From: Cylicocyclus nassatus | Lineage: Eukaryota; Nematoda; Chromadorea; Rhabditida; Strongylidae | Assembly: GCA_958299035.1 (NCBI GenBank) | Contig: CATQJL010000223.1 | Coordinates: 14,417,742-14,481,741, forward strand | DNA length: 64,000 nt | Direction: 5' to 3' | Shown here: piece by piece, positions 32,590 to 42,015 of the stretch | How the letters are laid out: the number at the start of each line of letters is the position of its first letter | Position numbering within the stretch: position 1 is the first letter of the stretch | Translations under genes and position numbers: made by a program | The notes under the pieces: generated by a model | The model's input: the letters and a program-made list of their open reading frames with translations, nothing else | Databases searched by the model: none | What the model was told of the DNA's origin: nothing

Positions 32590-33345
32590 GAATTAACTAT
32601 TGAAAGAATATCTAGCACTAGCTGGCTCACCCGGCTCCGCCGTATCCGGACCAAACTTGGCACACATACACTTCGGGCCCCGGCGGGTGTCACAGTCCAC
32701 TTTTCGTCATCGATCGATATCGATTTTATCGATTTTTATCGATTTTTTTGCTGAGTTCACCTACGGGGCTGGGAGTTTGCACAGGGGGTAATCGAGCATG
32801 CAGATTACGAATACAATATTAGTTTTCAAGATCGTCCATTACTTTTATCGATTTTATCGATTTTTTGAAAATTTGAGCTAGGTGGCTGGAATTTGGCACA
32901 GAGGTGTAATCGAGCATGCTGATCACCCCCCTTGGGGATGATCAGCATGCTCGATTACCCCCCTATGCCAACTCCCAGCCCCGTAGCTCAAACTTTGCAA
33001 AAAAATCGATAAAATCGATAAAAGTAATCGATAATCCTGAAAACCAATATTGTATTCGGAATCCCCATGCTCGATTACCCCCCTGTGCCAACTCCCAGCC
33101 CCGTAGGTGAACTCAGCAAAAAAATCGATAAAAATCGATAAAATCGATATCGATCGATGACGAAAAGTAGCCTATGACACCCGCCGGGGCCCGAAGTGTA
33201 TGTGTGCCAAGTTTGATTCGGATCGGTTCAGAAATGGAATTTTCTATTCGGAACATACGTACAGACATACATACAGACAGACATACATACAGACAGACAT
33301 ACATACAGACAGACAAACAGACATTCAGCTTTATATATAAGATAA
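32590..33345. mobile_element. Retroposon-like repeat with inverted halves and a tetranucleotide tail
   Basis: Starts near GCTGGCTCACCCGGCTCCGC and continues with CCAAACTTGGCACACATACA. The reverse complement, TGTGTGCCAAGTTTGATTCG, occurs near 33202. Between them blocks such as ATCGATCGATATCGATTTTA appear in both orientations. The right side ends with a CAGA/CATA repeat (33257-33322) followed by CAGCTTTATATATAAGAT, a 3' tail type known from short retroposons in many invertebrates. The inverted arrangement suggests two head-to-head copies. Confidence 0.55.
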
Positions 33346-34271
33346 ATTCAAATCTAGCGGTTTACAAAATAATGAAGACGTTTGCATTGGGACCATAGGT
33401 GCGATAGGGGGAGCCGGGCTCTCCCCAGGTGAAGGGGGTCTCGGCTGTTCCCGACCTTCCAGGGTGAAGGGGGTATGTGAGTCGGGGGGGGGGGGGGGAG
33501 GAAGAGAGAAAAGGTAAAAGAGCGTGGTATGAAGAGCTCTAATTTGTACCTTATTTAGGCACAAATTGAAAAAAATTTAAAAAATTCAAAAGAATCTAAA
33601 AAATTTTAAAAAAATTGATTATGAAGATCTGTGCTCCTGTTTCACTGCATCAACAAAAACGCAAGCAATAATGTTTATCCCAAAAGATGTACAAGTTAGG
33701 AACAATTTCATTTCCTGCACATCATCATCAACAATATCACTATCGCTAACGCCAGAGACAACAAGTTCGCTGCCTGAAAAATCTTCTTCTTCCTTCACAA
33801 GGTCATCGGAGTAGAAGTAGAATTGCGTGCAAAAGCGTTCTGAGAGATTTGAAACCTTCTTCTTCTCTTACGCGCTTTTGTGGTTTTTTTCTTGGCCCTC
33901 TGGTAGCACCAGGAAGTCAGCAGGTAGGTGACCAGTTTCTTTATACCATCTTTCAGGATATTTCAAAAAGTCATACGGCAATAGCCTGTCTGGACCACTT
34001 ATACCAATCCTTTAAATGAAGTTTTCAGATAACAATGTGTTTAGTAGAAGGTTGACAAATCTTAAGTATTTGCTTAGATGCTCTATCGTTGTAGACTTCT
34101 GCGTTGTGTTCTGATAACAGAGTAATTAGAAAATTTCTTTCTGCACCTCTGCCGTGCTAGTCGGAATGGAAACTAGCTTTGCTAGTAGGTCCATCAGATT
34201 TTTGCGGTAAGTAATGGGGAAAGAGCCAGATCGCATATGCTTTCGCAACACGGGAAGGAAATACTGCATAC
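33346..34271. other. Low-complexity DNA and possible decayed coding sequence
   Basis: Holds a G run at 33484-33500 and A-rich DNA. On the - strand, 33880-34190 has protein-like fragments: DLLAKLVSIPTSTAEV near 34140-34190, and a Tyr/Trp-rich stretch containing LPYDFLKYPERWYKETG near 33935-33985. They lie in different frames and could be 3' exons of the gene at 34272-34857 or a decayed transposon frame. I cannot join them. Confidence 0.3.
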
Positions 34272-34857
34272 TTTTTGGGCATTGTCGAACTCTGGCTTCA
34301 CCTCCTTTGGCATACGTCCTGTTAGCTGATTAGAAAGCTGCTCAACTTCTTCTTTAACAGCATCTGCGGAATAGCCGAAAAAAGGAGGTACTATGCTGCG
34401 CGTTGGTTTTTTTTTCAATATCATAGGTCATATTGTCACAAGGTGAATAACTTTCAAAAGCATAAAGCACAGAGTTGGGTTCGCACTCCATCCTGGATCT
34501 AAGTGCAGTAACTATGCTTTGTACTAACACCATCCTTTTGTTCATATCCATGTTTGTGAATTTAGCAGCCTTGAATTCTTCAGCAACCTGAAGATTAGCA
34601 ATGGACTTCCTGGACATTTCCTCATTGAAACTAGACAATTTGCTTGGATTCCTTATGCAGGAAATCAGAGAGTATCGCTCAATTGCCAACTCTGTATCAA
34701 TGTCGACAACATTTTCGTCGGCGTAAGATTCTTCTTCTGCCTCGCTGTTGAACTGGAACACATGCGAGTCATCTGCGATTTTGTAAAGTATTCTTCCTGC
34801 AGCTTCCTCTTCAAACTGCCAACCTTTGCAAAACATTGAGGGATATTTTAATAACAT
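34272..34857 (-). CDS. Unrecognised protein, 5' part, two exons
   Basis: Exon 1 is 34440-34857, opening with ATG 10-15 bases after an acceptor-like ACATTCAG. Exon 2 is 34272-34390. The 49-base intron between them (GTGACA...CATAG) keeps the frame, whereas the unspliced frame stops soon after. The 179 codons visible are acidic in the first third (NSEAEEESYADENVVDIDTE) and helical later (KEEVEQLSNQLTG). Exon 2 ends at a GTATGC donor, so the gene should continue toward lower coordinates. I do not recognise the family. A frameshifted pseudogene in the nine-A run at 34409-34417 is the main alternative to the intron. Confidence 0.45.
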
Positions 34858-35237
34858 GCTATTCTTCTGAATGTCTTAGAATTTTTGATTCATTGAAACC
34901 AACCATTCTTTACAAATTAGGTAAGGTAAGTCTAGAGCGTTTTCACGAAAGTGACCTTCTTCAGCACTAGGTTTACAGAGTATAGATTCCAGAAATGGGC
35001 GGGTTTTTGTGTGAAGGTGTGGAAATTCACCAATCTCCCATAGTTTTTTGAGTGTGTGCTAATAATGATGGCATAACTGTCAATCAAAAGCGCATTTTTT
35101 ACCAAAAAAAAACATAAACATATAACAACGATAAGCGCGTTCAAATAGACGCGTTCGCTCGCGTTCCCGTTAGTGCTGATAACGATGTCAATCCACAGCA
35201 CATTTTTTACTATCAACTTGCTCCACCTCGCTCTTAT

Positions 35238-36266
35238 TAGGTCGTCCAGAAAGTTTTTGCACATGAATTTCAAAATTCATAATTCTGATTTTTCCAACCG
35301 ATTTGTCTGCTTTCACTTTTATGTGAAAGGGTAAGTCATGCTCTTTATAATGACATCTCAGCTGCTTAGTAATGGTCATCTGTTGCATAGATAGGAGCGA
35401 TAGAAGAAAAATGTTAAAAATTTTAATTTTTTGTGTAGGGTCATAAAAAATCGGAGACTTGCAACAAAAATTGGAGCAGTCAGTACTGTAGGTTCTTTCA
35501 CCAGCTCTTTCTAACAGTGCAAAGTTTGCGCCGATTGAGCGTCTCCATGAAAAGTTATGATTTCCCTGAAAAATGCCAAAATAAATCAAATTCGCCTTTT
35601 GTACTGCTCAGACAATCGCCGGGGGCAGGCGGGCACCGGAAAAATAGATTGCTGATCTCTCGCACCCCGCTCGCGGATTTTTTGGAAAGCAATCAGGACT
35701 TTTCGGAAGACCGCTTGCTGAGTTCTCGATTCCTCAGAGATTCAGCAATATATCTGCAAAAGATAAGAGCGAAAAAAAAATTCAGCAGGCGGTCTCTCAA
35801 AAATCCGCTGACTCAGCAAGCGGTCTTCCGAAAAGTCCTGATTGCTTTGCAAAAAATCCGCGAGCGGGGTGCGAGAAATCGGCAATCTATTTTTCCGGTG
35901 CCCGCCTGCCCCCAGCGATTGTCTGAGTGCTTGCTCAGAAATTATAACTTTTCATGGAAACGCTCAATCCGAGCAAACTTTGCACTGTTAGAAACAGCTG
36001 GTAAAAGAACCTACAATACCGACTGCTCCGATTTTGTTGCAAGTTTCTGATTTTTTATGACCCTACACAGAAAATTAAAATTTTTAACATTTTTCTTCTA
36101 TCGCTCCTATCTATGCAACAGATGACCATTACTAAGCAGCTGGGATGTCATTATAAAGAGCATGACTTACCCTTTCACATAAAAGTGGAAGCAGTCAAAT
36201 CGGTTGGAAAAATCAGAAGTTATGAGTTTTTGAAAATCGTGCGCAAAAACTTTCGGGACGACCTAT
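35238..36266. mobile_element. Mariner-like palindromic element, copy 1
   Basis: Begins TTAGGTCGTCCAGAAAGTTT after TA and ends with the inverse, AAACTTTCGGGACGACCTA. The arms pair over several hundred bases (CAGATGACCATTACTAAGCA, GTAAGTCATGCTCTTTATAA and their complements). TA flanks and TTAGGTYG...AAAGTTTTTGC ends resemble mariner termini. The open frames inside (up to 177 codons) are by-products of the palindrome, not transposase. A different palindrome is inserted at 35607-35927. Confidence 0.7.
35607..35927. mobile_element. Palindrome nested inside the mariner-like element
   Basis: CTCAGACAATCGCCGGGGGC at the left pairs with GCCCCCAGCGATTGTCTGAG at the right. Inner pairs include AAGACCGCTTGCTGAGT with its complement. 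It interrupts the centre of the 35238 element, which lacks it in the copy at 44120, so it inserted later. Confidence 0.65.
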
Positions 36267-36288
36267 ACAATGTGTTGGCTCTTATGGG

Positions 36289-36968
36289 TCACCGAAGCAA
36301 ATGATTTTTAGAGCCGGGAAGCGAATCGACGTAGACCGTCGACTTTTTTCTAGGTCTTCTCTGCCGCGAGATATGAGGGATTTCATGTGCTTCAAAAATT
36401 AACTGATTTTGTGTCCTCACTTTCTGCTCTCCAAATGAATGCTACGAGAAAGTCGACGGTCTACGTTTGTTAATGAAGACTTGCTCTTCAACACAGATAG
36501 ATAAGCAGCAGTGATTAGGTCTTCATTTGGCAGAAATCTGCTGTTGAAAATGACCATGTTTTCAGATAAAATGCGGTGTAACTCTCGGTAGAGGGGGGCT
36601 AGAAAGAAATCGACGGTCTAGGTCGAATCCCCTTTTCCTGTGCTTTCGAGTGGTATATAGGTTGCTGGGCGAAAAAACGGACCAGTTTTCAAAAATGGGG
36701 TGGAGATATTTACTATTAGCTTGCTCCAATCCGGCTCCACCAATGTATTGGCTTTTATCGGTTACCGGAGAAAATGATTTTTAGAGCCGGGAAGCAAAGA
36801 AGCCCTAACATGCTGTATACCATTCGAAAGCTGAGATCATGGAGAATCGACGTAGACCATCGACTTTTTTCTAGGTCTTCTCTGCCGCGAGATATGAGGG
36901 ATTTCATGTGCTTCAAAAATTAACTGATTTTGTGTCCTCACTTTCTGCTCTCCAAAATGCTACGAGGA
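36289..36968 (+). repeat. Direct repeat, two copies of about 170-230 bases
   Basis: Copy 1 (about 36269-36451) and copy 2 (about 36742-36968) share GATTTTTAGAGCCGGGAAGC, then GAATCGACGTAGACC, TCTAGGTCTTCTCTGCCGCG and CTCACTTTCTGCTCTCCAAA. Copy 2 has about 50 extra bases in the middle. The right end of the mariner-like element abuts copy 1. No coding. Confidence 0.7.
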
Positions 36969-39299
36969 TGAATAAATAATATAAATAAACATAAATACCG
37001 TTTCTTTAGTAAATTTATGAGTGTACCTTGTTGTTTGAGGTACTTAGCCTGCTTTTCATAACGATTTTTATCATATTCTCAGAGTACAATACCAATCTCA
37101 GCCCAGGTGAAGGGGGTCATCGGGAGTTTGGCCTCAAAGTGAAGGGGGTAAGATCCATCACTCCCCCTTTCGCAACTATGATTGGGACAGCCTCAGTGAC
37201 CTCAGTGACCTGTGATATCTAACGAAATACTTGGTAGGGTCATTACCAGTGCTGTACTTTTGAAACTGAGTTTAGGCAAAATACGGAATCACCTACGTAT
37301 TTCTGCATTTGGCATTTCATTTCTAGGGAGATTAGTCGGTTCTTGTGAGACAAACATTTTTCTTCTCCAAAAAGTGTTCAAGAAATCAAATCGCTGTTGA
37401 TATTGCACAAAACATACTGCGTTAACGAAAAAGCATTCGAGAAAGTTCAAACCTGAACTCAGTCTTATTATGAAAAAGGAAATTTCGAAAACCTCTAAAT
37501 GCGAAGCTTGATCTTGGGTATTATAGGTGCTGGACAGGGCCCGGCACGAGGTCGGCAAAAGGGGTTTTCGAAAACGAATTCCAGTTTGACCCAAAATTTT
37601 TTTACGAATTCCCCTTTGACCCCAAAAACGGGACCTTGTGCTTGTGCAAGCAACACTTAAGCAAAAACAAATTATTTTATTAAAAACTGCTATCAATTGG
37701 CAACAAAATAAGAAAAAAAACCTGTCCATATCATTCTTGGAGGTCTAATAATAAGGTAATAACAACAAAACTCTTATGCAGCGTAAATCCCCCCCCTCAA
37801 GGCTGCGACTATGCGATGATAAGCCTTCAAAAATCTGAAGGCCAATATGTGTGAGTAACAGGAATCGAGTCTAGTGCTCCAACCAAGCCAATCTTTCCTC
37901 CTTCTCCTCTCGTAGTCGCGAAAATCGCTGCAGTCAATATACTATGTGATCAAAAAGAGAAGGAGCTGCAGAAAAAACCTATCGATGAGGGTAAGGAAAT
38001 TTGAGCATGAAAAAATCAAAATTGGTGTAAGTCCAGTAGCTTTGTGTCCGAGGTTCTCATGCGAATGTCCCCATTTTCATACATGCCTCCTCCTAAAACA
38101 ATGTATGACAAAAGTGGATATCGAAGGAGCATAAAAGACTGACAACCTTTTTATTTGCTTAATACCCGATCTACTCCGTTCTCTCCATGTTGACTCGTCC
38201 AGACAATTCAGAAAAGCTTTGACACACGACAGAATTACGGGTGATTGTCTGAAAATCTGGCGTTGTGTATGACAAAAGTTTCCACTCCTCTAATCTCAAC
38301 AGTTCTCTTCTCACTGATAGTGCGCATCGCTAAGATTACTGCACCTGGAGGGGGTAAGCAGAAAAGCAGTTTGCGTACACTTTTATCTTCAAAATCAGCA
38401 ACATTTGATGAATGAAATAAAGCCAATGAACAGATATCAACTCACACTTAGATTAAGAATGACCGCTAGCTCTACTGATGGATATCCAACAGAGTAGGAA
38501 GTTGCAACATTCTACTGACACTTATTCGTGAAATAGATGGTACTACGCCAACTATTTTAAAAAACCGTTTGAACGTTTATCTAGCAAGCTTCGAATTTGA
38601 TCATGACAAATGCACATTTATTGCCCAATTTGAGATAACTACAACTCTTTCCAGAAAAGATCCTTGCAAAATGGGAAATATTACGGCAGATGAAGCTCCG
38701 GCGAAATAAGGCAGCGTTCTGTACCTCTAGCGGAAAAAACTTTTCGTTTCTAAACAATTTACTTCAAAATGTAGTAGGCAAAAAATTTAGTGCCCAGTTT
38801 AGGCAATGCTGTCAATCTCTGCGGAAAATTTCAGCACCTGCTTTGCTTCCTCAAGAGTGATATGCTTTTGATCTTTACTGAGCCTCACCGTTTGTTTTTG
38901 CTACTTTCAAACGGCTCGAATTTGCGTTACTTCTCAGTTTCAAAACTCTGTACACAATTTGCCATAAAAAATGATGCGCGGCCTCAAAGTCATTCGCCTC
39001 TTTCTACTGGATGAGCAAGAAGAGCAAGCAGGAAGAAGAACCCATCAACATGGGTGCATGGCAACGCCCACAAATTGGGTGCGCGGGCCGCGTTGCTGGC
39101 CATTAACATGCGCGCGCCACATGCATCAAGTGTCTGAGTAAGAAAATGTCGTGCACATGATTTAAACGAATACTATGTAGTATGAAATGTAAGTAAAATT
39201 CCAAAAAAGAAAAAAAAAAGAAGCAAAAAGAAACAACAAGAAAGAAATCACAACGAAAGGTGAAACTGAGTTTGAAAAGAGCTGAAACCAAATTAGACG
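36969..39299. other. No firm gene; scattered protein-like fragments on the - strand
   Basis: At 37530-37640 lies a repeat with GCCCGGCACGAGGTCGGCAA whose inverted relative is at 41780-41890. On the - strand, short stretches bounded by plausible splice sites look protein-like: about 37866-37930, 38225-38350, and 38800-38870 (containing ITLEEAKQVLKFSAE). No chain with consistent phase could be made, so they are not called as genes. Confidence 0.3.
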
Positions 39300-39525
39300 G
39301 TCCTTCAGTAATAACCTCGCCAATAGACTTGCCCTCTAAGCGTGAAATGACAAGCTTGGCTGCTTCAAAATCGATGTCAATTCCAACAGCTCCGAGAATG
39401 TCCAGCTCAAATCTTCAAGCTAAAAAGGAAAATTCAAAACTGTTCAATCAAACTTTTCTGCTGCTTACCTTGGGCAGTTCATTTCCACCAGCAAGGGCGA
39501 AGAAGTAGGCAGAAACGTAGTGCAT
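39300..39525 (-). pseudogene. Ribosomal protein P2-like fragment, tail missing
   Basis: Exon 1 (39469-39525) encodes MHYVSAYFFALAGGNELPK, the start of acidic ribosomal stalk protein P2. A 49-base intron (GTAAGC...TTTTTAG) follows. The next homologous stretch (39301-39405) encodes ILGAVGIDIDFEAAK and then LEGKSIGEVITEG, the rest of the dimerisation domain. Joining at the good TTTTTAG acceptor gives the wrong frame. Joining at a later GAG acceptor (39406) restores it but drops about four residues relative to the family. The Ala-rich hinge and the acidic C terminus ending GFGLFD, needed to bind elongation factors, are not found within 1.3 kb downstream. It retains an intron, so it is not a processed copy. 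It is a pseudogene or a truncated paralog. Confidence 0.6.
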
Positions 39526-39537
39526 TTTACCTGGCAC

Positions 39538-39640
39538 GCGAGATTCGGAACCTGTAACACCTAACTCTCTGAGATTGCAAGATTGCGAGATTCGGAACCT
39601 GTAGCACCTAACTCTGGAACCCGTAGCACCTAACAAACAC
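39538..39640. repeat. Short tandem repeat before the P2-like fragment
   Basis: Units of the type GGAACCTGTAGCACCTAACT occur three times with variation, separated by CGAGATTC-type spacers. Confidence 0.7.
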
Positions 39641-39701
39641 AGATATAAGGAAAAATGGAAGGTGAGAAGCTACACGAAAGAGGGTAATGCAAAACGAAAG
39701 T

Positions 39702-40870
39702 TCATGTGATTTGCACTACCTCGTCAAAAGCTTCGTTCCTTACAGGCTGTTCCGAAGAATCTCCACTTGTGTTCATTCCAGAATCACCATTCTCGTCATA
39801 AAAGTAGATCATTTACAAAACTGCAAAAAGACAATTCCGCACACCATCTAGTAAACGAGAATGATCACCTTTTTTTGTAAGCAATGTTCTAACAACATGC
39901 AGGATTTGAGAAATGCGCACATTCAACTGCATTGCACATTCAAGGTAATCACAATGAAGAAAGCTTGCAATGTACAGCGTATACCTAAGGGCTCAGACGG
40001 AGTTCACGCGATTTGATCGTCGCGATTCAATCGTCGCGATCAGCATTCATTTCCATGTTACATTCGAAAATTTCGGGCTGGAAAAGTATCACAACCGAAA
40101 TGCAAGCTAGTCGGCATGCAATGAACTCGTAACAGTTGTCTTGTCGCGATTGAATCGCGACGACCAAATCGCGTAAACTCTGCCCGAGGCCTAAGGCAAC
40201 AAATCTTATAATTAAAGTTGTTGGGCTCAGCTACAGTTATCGCGGTTTTATATAATGAAAACTGCAGCAAGCTAATAACAACATCAAGCGACGAAAAAGT
40301 TTAAAAAAAAGCAAAACTTCAAGAACGATAAGAACTGATAAAACACTAGAAACGAACTATACCTCGAAGTCGCGGCTGACTTCACTTCTTGGAGTATCTA
40401 GCATACTTTCAGACGATCTATTGGAATAAGTAGATAATCCTGCTATCGAAGAAGGTAGGGTCGATCGATGCGAAGGAACTGAATGGTGAAGTAAATGCGA
40501 TGACGAATGATAAGCTCCGAAAACTACCTTCAGCGCTAGGCAGGGTTGCTGTAAGTAAGAATTAGGTAAAGGTTGCTGCAGGTAAAAGCTATCGTCGTCG
40601 CTTTCTTCCTCCAGACAACAATCACCGCACGCAAGAGCCTCGCGTTGGGCAATATTCTCTAAATACGAAAGTTACGTAAGAGGAATACGAATATACGAAA
40701 GAGCAATGCAAGACGCGAAGTGAAGTGGAAGAAGTATATAAGCGATGAAATATCAGAGTGACGCTGTTATAGGACTCAGCGACGCCGATCGATTTGGAGC
40801 GCTTTCCTCCTTGGGAAACGAGGCTGTTGAGGCTATTTTTGCCTCTAGCAATGAGGGGAGGAGAAGGTTT
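39702..40870 (-). CDS. Putative Ser-rich protein gene, partial model
   Basis: The best exon is 40363-40658: 98 codons without a stop on the - strand, from a TTTAG or TTTAGAG acceptor to a GAG|GTATAG donor. It encodes an acidic part (CCLEEESDDDSFYLQQ) and then Ser/His-rich sequence ending SSESMLDTPRSEVSRDFE. Upstream, about 40740-40835, after a polypyrimidine CTAG acceptor, reads RGKNSLNSLVSQGGKRSKSI. Downstream, about 39702-39810 reads NGDSGMNTSGDSSEQPVRNE and ends at TGA (39702-39704). Joins between these pieces are not fixed. The intron contains an inverted repeat at 39987-40195. I do not recognise the protein. The P2-like fragment starts about 175 bases downstream on the same strand, a spacing seen in nematode operons. 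Confidence 0.4.
39987..40195. repeat. Inverted repeat with CGATTCAATCG motifs
   Basis: GTTCACGCGATTTGATCGTC near 40000 pairs with GACGACCAAATCGCGTAAAC near 40157. The outer pairs are GGGCTCAGACGG and the CCTAAGG-containing right end. Probably a small MITE. Confidence 0.6.
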
Positions 40871-41893
40871 GGAACCAAATTTTCAATATATACTAATCTT
40901 TAGGCGTACATTAGATTTATGTAAAAATTTTGAAAAAATTGTGTGAATTGAGAGTTTTGCCGACCTCAGGTGGGAATTAGGTCGGCAATTGCCGACCTAA
41001 TTTGGAAATTAGTTAAGCACGCTCTTCATTCACATAAGTTTTTCATAAGATTTCATGCTTTATTACTTAGTCCTATTGCGGATATACACACCGAGTCCCG
41101 CGCGATTTCGTTTCCTTTGCGTTGCAAACGAGCCATTTTTCCATTATCTTGATAGTGGGAAATTTCCAGACAAAAGCTTGCCACAACATTCAGTCATGTA
41201 ATTTTTCAATGAAACTTCTAAATTAAGCCCTGCAGGCCCGTGTTCATCTATCTACGAAGTTTCATACCATATCGTCATCTGTGCGCTGTAAACGAGCCAT
41301 TTGAATTCACATCTTCATTTACCAATTTTGCAAAATTTTCGGAATAAATGCTTATTACTCGTTCCAAACACATAAGTTTTTCATAATTCTTCATACTATG
41401 CTTCCACTAGCCTCTCTGCGTTCGCTTACAAAATTTGATGCCATATCGTTACGCATACATTGAGAACTAGTCATGTATGCTGCAACAAATAGCACCGTTT
41501 AAACGACGTCGCGCGCGCGGCAGTTAGCGACGGCGCGACGTGACGCGCGCGAACTCTGCTGTGCCTCTATTGAGGTAAGTTGAGATAACATGACATGCTG
41601 AGATACGCAGAGTGAGGCAACGGCTGTGGAAAATTGACCCCTCAGAGTCAGAGTGTAACGCTATTCGCTGCTCTTCTTTTGCATAGTAGACATTCTGATA
41701 AAGTTGTAACGCTATGATATTTCATTCTATGCAGTCCAGGTGAGAAGGGCTCAGCTTTGCCATCGTAACCATCAATTTTTTTACGGGTCTCCGCCCCGGA
41801 CCCCGCAAAAACGATTTCCCCTTTGCTTTTTGGCCCCAAAACGATTTCCAGCTTGTCATTTGCCGACCTCGTGCCGGGCCCTGGTGCTGGACC
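40871..41893. other. No recognised gene
   Basis: Contains a GC-rich patch with GTCGCGCGCGCGGC and GACGCGCGCG near 41510-41550, two similar blocks near 41030 and 41360 (CACATAAGTTTTTCATAA), and at 41780-41890 a copy of the GCCGGGCCCTGGTGCTGG repeat also seen inverted at 37530. Confidence 0.35.
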
Positions 41894-42015
41894 TTAAAGG
41901 CACCGTCCACCCAAATGAGGGTTGATGAGATTTCGGTGACATACTAGTGTGGGGGCCCACACTAGTATGTCACCGAAATCTCATCAACCCTCATTTGGGT
42001 GGACGGTGCCTTTAA
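41894..42015. mobile_element. Perfect 122-bp TTAA hairpin element
   Basis: TTAA (41894-41897), then two arms starting AGGCACCGTCCACCC that are exact reverse complements for about 56 bases around a GG centre, then TTAA (42012-42015). I found no mismatch in the stem. The ends match the AGGCAGTGTC family at 6 to 8 positions and share the TTAA target, so this is probably a very small member of the same superfamily. Confidence 0.85.

Noticed and set aside
35517..36050. 177-codon open frame on the + strand
   Set aside because: It lies inside the mariner-like palindrome and its nested palindrome; both strands are open for the same reason and there is no transposase motif.
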